Origin: an uncultured Oscillospiraceae bacterium
Lineage (GTDB): Bacteria; Bacillota; Clostridia; Oscillospirales; Oscillospiraceae
Direction: 5' to 3'
Length of the DNA: 64,000 nucleotides
Assembly: GCA_958423465.1 (NCBI GenBank)
Contig: CATZRD010000004.1
Span: 50,402 to 114,401, forward strand
Position 1 is the first letter of the stretch; the number at the start of each line of letters is the position of its first letter. Positions 15,909-23,678 of the stretch are shown here, in pieces. The notes below the pieces were generated by a model. The model saw only the letters and a list, made by a program, of their open reading frames with translations, had not been told where the DNA came from and made no database searches. The position numbers and the translations under genes were made by a program.

Positions 15909-16418
15909 ATGGAGCCGAGGCGGGAAAAAACGAAGCTGCTGGCCCGGTACGCCCTGCTGACGGCTCTGGCCCTGGTCCTGAGCTGGCTGGAGAGCCTGGT
16001 CCCCCTGTCCCTGGCCGTGCCGGGGATCAAGCTGGGCCTGCCCAATCTGGTGGTGGTGTTCGCCCTGTACCGGCTGGGTCTGCGGGACGCGTTCGTCATC
16101 TCTCTGGTCCGGGTGCTGCTGGTGAGCGCCACCTTCGGCAACGCCTACAGCTTCGCCTACTCCCTGGCGGGGGCGGCGGTGAGCCTGGCGGTGATGGCCC
16201 TTTTGAAGCGGACGGGAAAGTTCTCCCTCCTGGGGGTCAGCGTGGCCGGCGGCGTGTGCCACAACCTGGCCCAGCTGGCGGTGGCAGCGGCGGTGCTGGG
16301 CACTGCCCGGCTGGCCTGGTATCTCCCGGTCCTGCTGGTCTCCGGCACCGCGGCGGGGATCTGCGTGGGGGCGGCGGGGGCGCTGGTGACGAAGCGGGTC
16401 CCTCTGGACGAAAAATAG
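15909..16418 (+). CDS. Gx transporter / heptaprenyl diphosphate synthase component I-like membrane protein
   Basis: 169 residues with about five membrane segments (LLTALALVLSWLESLVPL, LVVVFALYRLGL, FVISLVRVLLVS, YSLAGAAVSLAVMALL, AWYLPVLLVSGTAAGI). The family signature PGIKLGLPNLVVVFAL is near residue 37. This fold resembles ECF S-components; the EetB protein of Listeria is a relative. Substrate unknown; a quinone, flavin or electron-carrier function has been proposed for the EET setting. GAAGGAGGAGG overlaps the preceding stop region. Most likely coexpressed with the NusG-II gene. Confidence 0.87.
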   Translation: MEPRREKTKLLARYALLTALALVLSWLESLVPLSLAVPGIKLGLPNLVVVFALYRLGLRDAFVISLVRVLLVSATFGNAYSFAYSLAGAAVSLAVMALLKRTGKFSLLGVSVAGGVCHNLAQLAVAAAVLGTARLAWYLPVLLVSGTAAGICVGAAGALVTKRVPLDEK

Positions 16419-16431
16419 TTGGAGGAGAGGC

Positions 16432-16460
16432 TTGACAGAAAAGGCCGTCTGTAGTAGGAT
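16432..16460 (+). promoter_or_regulatory. promoter of thiT leader
   Basis: A consensus TTGACA (16432-16437), 17 bp, TAGGAT (16455-16460), placed directly before the TPP riboswitch. Confidence 0.75.
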
Positions 16461-16470
16461 AAGAGCGAAA

Positions 16471-16565
16471 ATTCCAAGGGGCGCTGGCGCAAGCCGGCTG
16501 AGATGTGACGTATGGCCGTCTGGTCCCTCGAACCTGATCCGGGTAATGCCGGCGTAGGAATGCGA
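16471..16565 (+). promoter_or_regulatory. TPP (THI-box) riboswitch
   Basis: Contains the conserved blocks GGGGCGCTGG, GGCTGAGATG, CCCTCGAACCTGATCCGGGT and AATGCCGGCGTAGGAA in the right order. It sits in front of thiT and is followed by an intrinsic terminator, consistent with transcription termination when thiamine pyrophosphate is plentiful. Confidence 0.97.
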
Positions 16566-16584
16566 GTCATAGGGCGTTTGGTCC

Positions 16585-16625
16585 ATCGTGTGTCTGCGTT
16601 TGGCGGGACACACGATTTCTTTTTG
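16585..16625 (+). terminator. TPP-controlled terminator
   Basis: ATCGTGTGTC (16585-16594) pairs perfectly with GACACACGAT (16607-16616), then TTCTTTTTG. Located between the riboswitch and thiT. Confidence 0.9.
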
Positions 16626-16670
16626 TCCCGCCGCCAGGCCCCGCGGAGCAAAAAAAGGAGAGAAAAAGAT

Positions 16671-17225
16671 ATGAACAAACGAGTAAAGGCGATCTGCGAG
16701 GCGGCTATCATGATAGCCCTGGCCCTGGTGCTGGAGATGATCGTACTCTACAAGCTGCCCAACGGCGGCTCCGTGACGCTGTCCACTCTGCCCCTGGTGC
16801 TGTTCGCCATCCGCTACGGCATGGGCTGGGGCGCTATGGCGGGCTTTGTCTTTGGCGGGCTGAACTACCTCATGGGCGGCAGCGCCATCGACTGGACCAC
16901 CATTATCTGCGACTACTTCCTGGCCTTTTCCATGCTGGGCCTGGGCGCGGGCGTTTTCAAGGGGAAGAAGTACGCGGGCTATGCCGGTACTGTCCTGGGC
17001 GTGCTCCTTCAGTTCACGGCCAGCTACCTGGTGGGCGTGTTCGTCTGGGGCAAGTGGATGCCGGAGGAGTTTCTGGGCATGACCATGACCACGCCCTGGT
17101 TCTACTCCCTGCTCTACAACGGCTGCTGGGCCATCCCCGACATGGTGCTGACCCTGGTGGTGTTCGCCCTGCTCTATCAGGTGAAGCCCATGCGCCGCTA
17201 CCTTGACCGGGAGGATCTGGTCTGA
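16671..17225 (+). CDS. thiT: thiamine ECF transporter S component ThiT
   Basis: Substrate-binding membrane component of a group II ECF vitamin importer; it needs the shared EcfA/A'/T module, not in this window. 184 residues from ATG 16671 with AAAAGGAGAG upstream. Six membrane segments; the conserved stretches LVLEMIVLYKLPNGGSVTL, GAMAGFVFGGLNYLMGG and FTASYLVGVFVWGKW are typical of ThiT, whose ligand pocket is rich in aromatic residues. The TPP riboswitch directly upstream independently supports thiamine as the substrate. Confidence 0.96.
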   Translation: MNKRVKAICEAAIMIALALVLEMIVLYKLPNGGSVTLSTLPLVLFAIRYGMGWGAMAGFVFGGLNYLMGGSAIDWTTIICDYFLAFSMLGLGAGVFKGKKYAGYAGTVLGVLLQFTASYLVGVFVWGKWMPEEFLGMTMTTPWFYSLLYNGCWAIPDMVLTLVVFALLYQVKPMRRYLDREDLV

Positions 17226-17243
17226 CCCGTACACAGCAAAGCA

Positions 17244-17276
17244 GAGGACCCGCCGGAGGGCGGGTCCTCATTTTAT
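17244..17276 (+). terminator. terminator of thiT
   Basis: GAGGACCCGCC (17244-17254), 3-base loop, GGCGGGTCCTC (17259-17269), then ATTTTATG. Confidence 0.85.
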
Positions 17277-17315
17277 GTTTCGGGAAAGCGCCGGGGGCTT
17301 CTTTTCATGCCATGG

Positions 17316-18215
17316 CTATTCGTCCTCGTCCCGGGGGCCCAGGAGCAGGGAGGCGACGCCGCAGAGGATGCCGCCTACGGCGAACACCCACCAGGCGGTG
17401 CCCCACATATTCCGGCTGAGGCCCAGCCCCACATAGACGGCGGTGGCCAGCAGCATGATGCACCCGCAGGCGACGCTGACCCGGCGGCGCTTGACCCTGT
17501 CCTCCTCCGTGGGGGCGTTGGACCGGTTGTACTTCTCGATGTTGTATTTGTCCTCGCTCATGCCGCCGTAGATCAGGGAATACACCGCCCCCGCCACGAT
17601 CAGCAGAAACGCCGTGCCGACGATGGACTCATAGGGCTCCCGCTCCGGCAGGAAGGAGAAGGCCAGGCACAGGGCGGCCACGGCGAAGAGGATGGCTCCC
17701 ACGCCTCCGGCGATGTACCAGATGAACCGGCGGTGGAAGTCGTCCCGGTCCTGCTGGGTGTAGAAGTCCTCAATATAGGGGTGCCGTTTGGAAAAGGCGT
17801 CGTACTGCAGCCCCGCCACGATGAGGACCACCACGGCGACGGTGACGCCCAGCAGCAGCACGAAGACCCCCACCGCCTCCGGCACCGGGGCCAGGTTGCC
17901 CACCGCCGCTCCGATGGCCGCGGAGGCGATGATCCCCGCCACGGCCCCGGCGATCTGCCGGGCGAAGCGGGTCATGAAGCCGTCGTACCCCGCGCCGTCC
18001 TCCGCCAGGGCCTGAGCCGCGTCCCCCCGGAGGAGGGTGTCCATGTCCATGCGGAACAGCTCGCAGAGCTTCAAGAGCGTCTCCATCTCCGGGTAGCTGA
18101 GGCCGCTCTCCCATTTGCTCACGGACTGGCGGCTCACCTCCATCCGTTCCGCCAGCTGCTCCTGGGTCAGACCCTGCCGGGTCCGCAGGAATTGAAGATT
18201 GTCTGAAAAGGCCAT
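17316..18215 (-). CDS. XRE-family regulator with membrane domain
   Basis: 299 residues. Residues 1-65 are a Cro/C1-type helix-turn-helix (LRTRQGLTQEQLAERMEVSRQSVSKWESG). The rest carries about six membrane segments in pairs (AGAVAGIIASAAIGAAVG, AVGVFVLLLGVTVAVVVLIV, FIWYIAGGVGAILFAVAALCLAF, SIVGTAFLLIVAGAVYSLI, VACGCIMLLATAVYVGLGL, AWWVFAVGGILCGVASLLL). Such proteins may tie DNA binding to an event at the membrane, as inferred from architecture. GGGAGGTAAC precedes ATG 18215. Target genes are unknown; it is transcribed alone, and the 200-bp gap to htpG holds a GC hairpin. Confidence 0.88.
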   Translation of the reverse strand: MAFSDNLQFLRTRQGLTQEQLAERMEVSRQSVSKWESGLSYPEMETLLKLCELFRMDMDTLLRGDAAQALAEDGAGYDGFMTRFARQIAGAVAGIIASAAIGAAVGNLAPVPEAVGVFVLLLGVTVAVVVLIVAGLQYDAFSKRHPYIEDFYTQQDRDDFHRRFIWYIAGGVGAILFAVAALCLAFSFLPEREPYESIVGTAFLLIVAGAVYSLIYGGMSEDKYNIEKYNRSNAPTEEDRVKRRRVSVACGCIMLLATAVYVGLGLSRNMWGTAWWVFAVGGILCGVASLLLGPRDEDE

Positions 18216-18376
18216 ATGTCGTGTTACCTCCCGTATGTGATGGCCCTATCCTACCGCGGAAGGGCGGGCAATTCCAGCGATCCGGGGTTGCGTTTGAAGA
18301 AAATGGATGTCAATTTTCGGTTGCGCCGGGGGATTCGGCGGTTTTCGGCCCGGTTTTGGCTGCTGTGAGGCAGGGA

Positions 18377-18412
18377 GAGAGGGACAGGCCCGGCAGGGGC
18401 GCTGTCCCTCTC
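18377..18412 (-). terminator. hairpin downstream of htpG
   Basis: GAGAGGGACAG (18377-18387) pairs with CTGTCCCTCTC (18402-18412), loop of 14. There is no T-run on the minus strand, so termination is uncertain. No other feature is seen in the 18216-18423 gap. Confidence 0.45.
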
Positions 18413-18423
18413 GCGTACTTACG

Positions 18424-20307
18424 TTACCACAGGCTGCACAGCAGGTCGGTGTAGCCGGAGGGGTCGTCGATGGGCAGGCCGGCGATGAGCTTGGCCTGGT
18501 TGAAGAGGACCCGGGCATACTTCTTGGCCTTCTCCGGGTCGCTCTCCCGGATGGCCTCCAGGGCGGCGAAGGCGGGATGGCTCGTGTTCACCTCCAGGAT
18601 GCGCTTGGCCTTCAGGCCCATCTCCGGCTGGGCGGCGGCAAAGTACCGCTCCATCTCGAAGCTGACCCCCTCGCCGCTGGTGAGGCAGACCGGGTGGGTC
18701 TTCAGCTTCTGGGAGGCGTGGACCTCGTCGGCTTCGCCGTCCAGGGCCTCCTTGATGAAGTCCAGGGTGGGCTGGCTGGCGGAGACCGCCTCCTTGTCCT
18801 CTTCCGGCAGGTCCTCCAGCTCCAGCTTGCCGTCCACGGCGGAGCGCAGCTCCTTGCCCTTGTACTCCCGCAGGATCTCCATGAGGAGCTGGTCCGGCTG
18901 GTCGGTGAGGTAGAGGATCTCGATGTTCCGGTCCCGGAGCAGCTCCGTCTGGGGCAGGCTGTCCATGGCGGTGACGGACTCGCCGGCGGCGTAGTAGATC
19001 ACCTTCTGGCTCTCCGGCATCCGGTCCACGTACTCGGAGAGGGTGACCATCTTCTTCTCCGTGGAGGAGTAGAACAGCAGCAGATCCTGCAAAAGCTCCC
19101 GCTTGGCCCCGTAGTTGTTCAGGCAGCCCACCTTCAGCTGGCGGCCGAAGGACTTGAAGAACGCCTCGTAGCCCTCCCGGTCCTCCTTCAGCATCCGCTC
19201 CAGCTCGCCCTTCACCTTTTTCTCGATGTTGGCGGCCATGAGCTTCAGCTGGCGGTCATGCTGCAGCAGCTCCCGGGAGATGTTCAGGCTCAGGTCCGGG
19301 GAGTCCACCACGCCCCGGACAAAGCCGAAGTGCTCGCCGATCAGGTCCTCGCACTTGTCCATGATCATCACGCCGGAGGAGTAGAGCTGGAGACCCCGCT
19401 GGTACTCGGTGGTGTAGTAGTCGAAGGGGGGACGGCTGGGGATGAACAGCAGGGCCTTGTAGCTCACCTGGCCCTCGGCAGACACGGTGATGACGGACCG
19501 GGGCGGGGTGAAGTCACCGAACTTGTCCTGATAGAACTTGTCGTACTCCTCCTTGGAGACCTCGCCCTTCCGGCGCTGCCAGATGGGCACCATGCTGTTG
19601 AGAGTGGCCTCCTCCTTGTAGTCCTCGTACTCGGGCTTGTCCTCGGGGCAGCCCTCCTTCTTCCGGGACTTGGTGACCTCCATGCGGATGGGCCAGCGGA
19701 TGTAGTCGGAGTATTTCTTGATAAGGGAGCGCAGAGTGTGCTCCTCCAGATACTCGCTGTAGTCGGCCTCCTCACAGTCGGCCTTGATGTGCATGATGAT
19801 GTCGGTGCCCACCGTCTCCTTCTCGCAGGGGGTGATGGTATAGCCGTCGGCGCCGTCGCTCTCCCAGCGGTAGGCCTGGGCGCTGCCGAACTTGCGGGTG
19901 ACCACGGCGATGTGGTCCGCCACCATGAAGGCGGAGTAAAAGCCCACGCCAAACTGGCCGATGACGTCGTCGGCGGCGCTGTCCTCGCCCAGCTCCTGAC
20001 GGAACTGGAGGGTGCCGCTGGAGGCGATGACCCCCAGGTTGTGCTCCAGATCGTCTTCGTCCATGCCGATGCCGTTGTCGCTGACGGTGAGGGTGCGGTT
20101 TTCCGGGTCCGCGGCCACATGGATGAAAAAGTCCTCCCGCTTCATCCCCACGGACTCGTCGGTGAGGGAGCGGTAGCTCAGCTTGTCGATGGCGTCGCTG
20201 GCGTTGGAGATGATCTCCCGCAGGAAGATCTCCCGGTGGGTGTAGATGGAGTTGATCATCAGGTCCAGGAGCCGCTTGCTCTCCGCCTGAAATTCTTTCT
20301 TTGCCAT
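18424..20307 (-). CDS. htpG: chaperone HtpG (Hsp90)
   Basis: ATP-dependent cytosolic chaperone, 627 residues, normal bacterial Hsp90 length. GHKL ATPase signatures lie in the N-domain: EIISNASDAIDKL near residue 33, DNGIGM, and GQFGVGFYSAFMVADH near residue 118. The middle domain (FIPSRPPFDYYTT, GVVDSPDLSLNISRELLQ) and C-terminal dimer domain follow. Start ATG 20307 follows AGGAGG. A CIRCE element 110 bp upstream overlaps the predicted promoter, so HrcA repression is expected; in Bacillus subtilis htpG is not CIRCE-controlled. Confidence 0.98.
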   Translation of the reverse strand: MAKKEFQAESKRLLDLMINSIYTHREIFLREIISNASDAIDKLSYRSLTDESVGMKREDFFIHVAADPENRTLTVSDNGIGMDEDDLEHNLGVIASSGTLQFRQELGEDSAADDVIGQFGVGFYSAFMVADHIAVVTRKFGSAQAYRWESDGADGYTITPCEKETVGTDIIMHIKADCEEADYSEYLEEHTLRSLIKKYSDYIRWPIRMEVTKSRKKEGCPEDKPEYEDYKEEATLNSMVPIWQRRKGEVSKEEYDKFYQDKFGDFTPPRSVITVSAEGQVSYKALLFIPSRPPFDYYTTEYQRGLQLYSSGVMIMDKCEDLIGEHFGFVRGVVDSPDLSLNISRELLQHDRQLKLMAANIEKKVKGELERMLKEDREGYEAFFKSFGRQLKVGCLNNYGAKRELLQDLLLFYSSTEKKMVTLSEYVDRMPESQKVIYYAAGESVTAMDSLPQTELLRDRNIEILYLTDQPDQLLMEILREYKGKELRSAVDGKLELEDLPEEDKEAVSASQPTLDFIKEALDGEADEVHASQKLKTHPVCLTSGEGVSFEMERYFAAAQPEMGLKAKRILEVNTSHPAFAALEAIRESDPEKAKKYARVLFNQAKLIAGLPIDDPSGYTDLLCSLW

Positions 20308-20396
20308 TGCCTGTTTCCTCCTGTACGGAACCGGCGGAAAGAGACGCCGGCTCCCAAAATTTTACTGGCCCTATGATGCAATGAAATTATTAACAG

Positions 20397-20444
20397 AGTA
20401 TGACAAAAGTCTAAATCTTAGCACTCTTTTTATAAGAGTGCTAA
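20397..20444 (-). promoter_or_regulatory. CIRCE operator and promoter of htpG
   Basis: A perfect CIRCE inverted repeat, TTAGCACTC-N9-GAGTGCTAA (20418-20444), is the HrcA binding site. A CATACT -10 box (minus strand, 20397-20402) lies 15 nt downstream, putting the -35 region inside the CIRCE arm. Confidence 0.93.
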
Positions 20445-20449
20445 AACGC

Positions 20450-20478
20450 GGCGTTCCCCCCTTTTGGGCGGGAACGCC
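20450..20478 (-). terminator. terminator after hsp20
   Basis: GGCGTTCCC (20450-20458) and GGGAACGCC (20470-20478) form a stem followed on the minus strand by GCGTTTTAG. It separates hsp20 from the htpG CIRCE. Confidence 0.6.
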
Positions 20479-20493
20479 TCTGTGGGCGATGGA

Positions 20494-20931
20494 TCAGTGG
20501 ATCTCCAGCCGGCGGGTGGTGGGGACGGTCTTTTCCCGCTTGGGCATGGTCAGGGTCAGCACGCCGTTCTCATAGGCGGCGGAGATATCCTCGGACTTGA
20601 TGCCGGAGATATCGAAGCTGCGGGAGAAGGAGCCGTAGGACCGCTCGCAGCGCAGGTAATTGCCGGCGCTGTCCTTGTCCTCCCGGCTGGTGCTGCGCTG
20701 GGCGGTGATGGCCAGGTAGTTGCCGTCGATGTCGATGTGGATGTCCTCCTTCTTCACGCCGGGCAGGTCCGCCTCCAGGACGATGGCGTCGCCGGTATCC
20801 TTGATGTCGGTCCTGAAGCCGCCCAGAGAATTGCTGCCGGAGAAGAAGCTCCGCTCCAGCTCGTCCAGGTCACGGAAGGGATGGTAGGTGTCCACGTTGT
20901 GGGTGTGGGTGAAAGGAATCAGTTCAAACAT
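20494..20931 (-). CDS. small heat-shock protein (Hsp20/alpha-crystallin)
   Basis: ATP-independent holdase that keeps unfolding proteins soluble. 145 residues. The alpha-crystallin domain runs from about residue 40 (FRTDIKDTGDAIVLEADLPGVKKEDIHIDIDGN) to the A-x-x-x-N-G-V-L motif (AAYENGVLTLTMPK) near residue 128, ending in a short tail (TTRRLEIH) that could serve as the I-x-I-like anchor. Start ATG 20931 follows GGAGG. It has its own CIRCE and promoter with the same geometry as htpG, so both chaperones should be induced together by HrcA release. Confidence 0.96.
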   Translation of the reverse strand: MFELIPFTHTHNVDTYHPFRDLDELERSFFSGSNSLGGFRTDIKDTGDAIVLEADLPGVKKEDIHIDIDGNYLAITAQRSTSREDKDSAGNYLRCERSYGSFSRSFDISGIKSEDISAAYENGVLTLTMPKREKTVPTTRRLEIH

Positions 20932-21001
20932 AATGGTTGCCTCCTGTTATTTTTTTTGATGGCCCAAGCCTACACCCCAATTGTGAACAAGGATAGCGGA
21001 A

Positions 21002-21049
21002 AGTATGACCAAACTGTAAACATTAGCACTCGACGAATGAGAGTGCTAA
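21002..21049 (-). promoter_or_regulatory. CIRCE operator and promoter of hsp20
   Basis: A perfect CIRCE, TTAGCACTC-N9-GAGTGCTAA (21023-21049), with CATACT (minus strand, 21002-21007) 15 nt downstream. This is the same spacing and -10 sequence as at htpG. Confidence 0.93.
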
Positions 21050-21097
21050 TTTCGGGGGGCGGGCCGTTCCGGACACCGTCTGCCTGGCACTTAGTGG

Positions 21098-21126
21098 TTG
21101 TATTTTTCAAAGCGGGGTGCTATACT
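21098..21126 (+). promoter_or_regulatory. promoter of the ddl operon
   Basis: TTGTAT (21098-21103), 17 bp, TATACT (21121-21126). No terminator-like hairpin was spotted between the genes from ddl to the aminopeptidase at 31 kb. Confidence 0.72.
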
Positions 21127-21188
21127 GTACCATGTATCGTTATGACGCATTCCGCCCCCGGGCGGAGGAATAGAAGGAGTGTTCTGAT

Positions 21189-22244
21189 TTGAAGATCATT
21201 GTTCTGGCCGGCGGCCTGTCCCCGGAGCGCAGCGTCTCCCTGGTCACCGGCGTCAGCGTGTGCAGGGCCCTGCGGGCCAGGGGCCATCAGGCGGCGCTGG
21301 TGGATATGTTCCTGGGCCTGGAGGATTACGCGGGCCCGCTGGAGGATATTTTCTCCAGCCCCGACGGCCGCTGCGGCCACGCCGCCATCGATCCCGCCGC
21401 CCCGGACCTGGCGGCGGTGCGCCAGAGCCGCCGGGACCGGTCTCCCAGCCTCTTCGGCCCCGGGGTGCTGGAGGTCTGCTGTCTGGCGGACATGGTGTTT
21501 CTGGGCCTCCACGGGGCCTGCGGCGAGGACGGACGGGTCCAGGCGGCCTTCGATCTTCTGGGCATCCCCTATACCGGCGGCGGCTACCTGGCCTCCGGCA
21601 TGGCCATGAACAAGGCCGTCACCAAGCAGGTGATGGAGCGCTGCGGCATCCGGACCGCCCCCTGGCGGGAAGTGCGGTACACCCGGGAGGACATCCCCCG
21701 GCTGACGGAGGAGCTGGACGTCCCCTGCGCCGTCAAGACCATCGACGGCGGTTCCTCCCTGGGCATGGCCCTGCCGGACACCCGGGAGGAGCTGCGGGCG
21801 GCTCTGGAGGAGCTGCTGGCCTACGGCGGACATGTGATCGCGGAGAAGAAGATCCATGGCCGGGATATGACCGTGGGGATCCTGGGGGACCGGTATCTGC
21901 CTGCCGTGGAGATCATCCCCCAGTCCGGAACATACTTTGACTACGCCGCCAAGTATCAGGCCGGCGGCAGCCTGGAGGTGTGCCCCGCCGATATCACGGA
22001 GGACCAGTGGCGGGCCATGGGGGAGGCGGCGCTGACGCTGCACCGGGCCCTGGGCCTGACGGTCTACAGCCGGACGGACTTTATCCTGGACGGGGACGGG
22101 AACGCCTGGTGTCTGGAGATCAACACCCTGCCGGGGATGACCCCCGCCAGCCTGCTGCCCAAGGAGGCCGCCGCCGTGGGGATGACCTACGAGGAGCTGT
22201 GCGACGAGATCGTCTGCCGGTCTCTGGCGGTGAAGAGACTGTAA
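21189..22244 (+). CDS. ddl: D-alanine--D-alanine ligase
   Basis: ATP-grasp ligase making the D-Ala-D-Ala dipeptide for peptidoglycan, 351 residues. Motifs: LAGGLSPERSVSLVTG at the N-terminus, GMAMNKAVTKQVM, VKTIDGGSSLGM, FDYAAKYQAGG and the metal-binding CLEINTLPGMTPASLLPKEA. The tyrosine in the FDYAAKY loop fits D-Ala as second substrate rather than D-lactate (family knowledge). GAAGGAG precedes the TTG start at 21189. It is 16 bp before murF, which uses its product. Confidence 0.95.
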   Translation: MKIIVLAGGLSPERSVSLVTGVSVCRALRARGHQAALVDMFLGLEDYAGPLEDIFSSPDGRCGHAAIDPAAPDLAAVRQSRRDRSPSLFGPGVLEVCCLADMVFLGLHGACGEDGRVQAAFDLLGIPYTGGGYLASGMAMNKAVTKQVMERCGIRTAPWREVRYTREDIPRLTEELDVPCAVKTIDGGSSLGMALPDTREELRAALEELLAYGGHVIAEKKIHGRDMTVGILGDRYLPAVEIIPQSGTYFDYAAKYQAGGSLEVCPADITEDQWRAMGEAALTLHRALGLTVYSRTDFILDGDGNAWCLEINTLPGMTPASLLPKEAAAVGMTYEELCDEIVCRSLAVKRL

Positions 22245-22260
22245 GAAAAGGAGCCTGCCT

Positions 22261-23634
22261 ATGATTCCCATTACTGCCGGTCAGATCGCCGCCGCCGTGG
22301 GCGGCACGCTTTACGGCCCTGACCGCGCCGCCTCCGCCGTGTCCACCGACAGCCGCCGGATCGAACCGGGAAGCTGGTTCGTTCCTCTGGCGGGGGAGCG
22401 GTTCGACGGCCACGACTATATCGGCATGGCGCTGGAGAAGGGGGCCGTGGGGTGCCTCTGCGCCCGTCTGCCGGAGGAGAGGCGGCCGGATCGGGCCTAT
22501 GTGCTGGTACAGGATACGAAGCGGGCGCTGAAGGATCTGGCGGCCTGGTACCGGGGGCTGTTCGACCTGCCGGTGGTCCAGATCACCGGCAGCGTGGGCA
22601 AGACCACCACCAAGGAGCTGATCGCCTCGGTGCTCAGCCAGGAGCTTGACGTGCTCAAGACCCGGGGAAACCTGAACGGCGACATCGGCGCGCCCCTGAC
22701 GGTGCTGGAGCTGGAGCGGCGGCATCGGGCGGCGGTGATCGAGACCGGCATGGACAGCTTCGGCCAGATCCGCTATCTGGGGGAGATGATCCGCCCGGAT
22801 GTGGCCGTCATCACCAACATCGGCGACGCCCACATGGAGTATCTGGGCAGCCGCCGGGGCATCCTGAAGGCGAAAAGCGAGATCTTCGAGAATCTGCGGC
22901 CCGGCGGGCTGGCGGTGCTGAACGGCGATGACGAGCTGCTCAGCACCCTGAATCTGCCCTTTGAGACCGTCCGCTGCGGCCTGGGGGAGAACTGTCAGGC
23001 CCGGATCAGCCAGGTGGAGGATCTGGGCGTAGCGGGGGTGCGGTGCCTCGTCACCACCGCCGGGGGGAGCTACCCCCTGACCATTCCCGCCCCCGGCGTC
23101 CATATGGTCTACGCCGCCGCCATGGCCGCTGTCATCGGGGAGCGGCTGGGCCTCAGCGGAGAGAGCATCCGCCGGGGCGTGGCGGCCTACGTCCCCGCCG
23201 GGGACCGGATGCGCGTGGAGCGCCTGGCCGGCGGCCGCACGCTGCTCAATGACAGCTACAACGCCAATCCCCAGTCCATGGCCGCCGCCCTCCGGGTGCT
23301 GGCCGCCACCCCCGGCGAAAAGCGCATCGCCATGCTGGGGGACATGAAGGAGCTGGGGGCCGCCGCGGAAACCGGCCATGGGGCCATCGGGCGGCTGGCG
23401 GGGGAGCTGGGCATCGACCTTCTGCTGGCTGTGGGTCCTCTGTGCGAGAGGTACATGGTCCCCGCCGCCCGGGCCGCCGGCTGCGCCGACGTGCGGTGGT
23501 TCGCCGATCGGGAGAGCGCCCAGGCGGCGCTGGCGGAGGCGTTCGGCCCCGGGGACTGCGCCCTGCTGAAGGCGTCCCACTTCTCCGGCAGGTTCGACCT
23601 GACGGCGGACTATCTGAGGACCCTCTTTACGTAA
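22261..23634 (+). CDS. murF: UDP-N-acetylmuramoyl-tripeptide--D-alanyl-D-alanine ligase
   Basis: Adds D-Ala-D-Ala to the UDP-MurNAc-tripeptide, the last cytoplasmic step of the pentapeptide. 457 residues. Motifs: the N-terminal substrate domain (STDSRRIEPGSWFVPL), the ATPase P-loop ITGSVGKTTTKELIASVL near residue 110, TRGNLNGDIGAPLT, the NIGDAHMEYLGS block and the C-terminal LNDSYNANPQSMAAAL signature. AAGGAG precedes ATG 22261. Directly follows ddl, so precursor and ligase are coexpressed. A GC-rich 44-bp gap separates it from the ABC-F gene. Confidence 0.96.
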   Translation: MIPITAGQIAAAVGGTLYGPDRAASAVSTDSRRIEPGSWFVPLAGERFDGHDYIGMALEKGAVGCLCARLPEERRPDRAYVLVQDTKRALKDLAAWYRGLFDLPVVQITGSVGKTTTKELIASVLSQELDVLKTRGNLNGDIGAPLTVLELERRHRAAVIETGMDSFGQIRYLGEMIRPDVAVITNIGDAHMEYLGSRRGILKAKSEIFENLRPGGLAVLNGDDELLSTLNLPFETVRCGLGENCQARISQVEDLGVAGVRCLVTTAGGSYPLTIPAPGVHMVYAAAMAAVIGERLGLSGESIRRGVAAYVPAGDRMRVERLAGGRTLLNDSYNANPQSMAAALRVLAATPGEKRIAMLGDMKELGAAAETGHGAIGRLAGELGIDLLLAVGPLCERYMVPAARAAGCADVRWFADRESAQAALAEAFGPGDCALLKASHFSGRFDLTADYLRTLFT

Positions 23635-23678
23635 ATAACGCGCCGCCCTCCGGGGCGGACCGACAAGAGAGCAGGATC

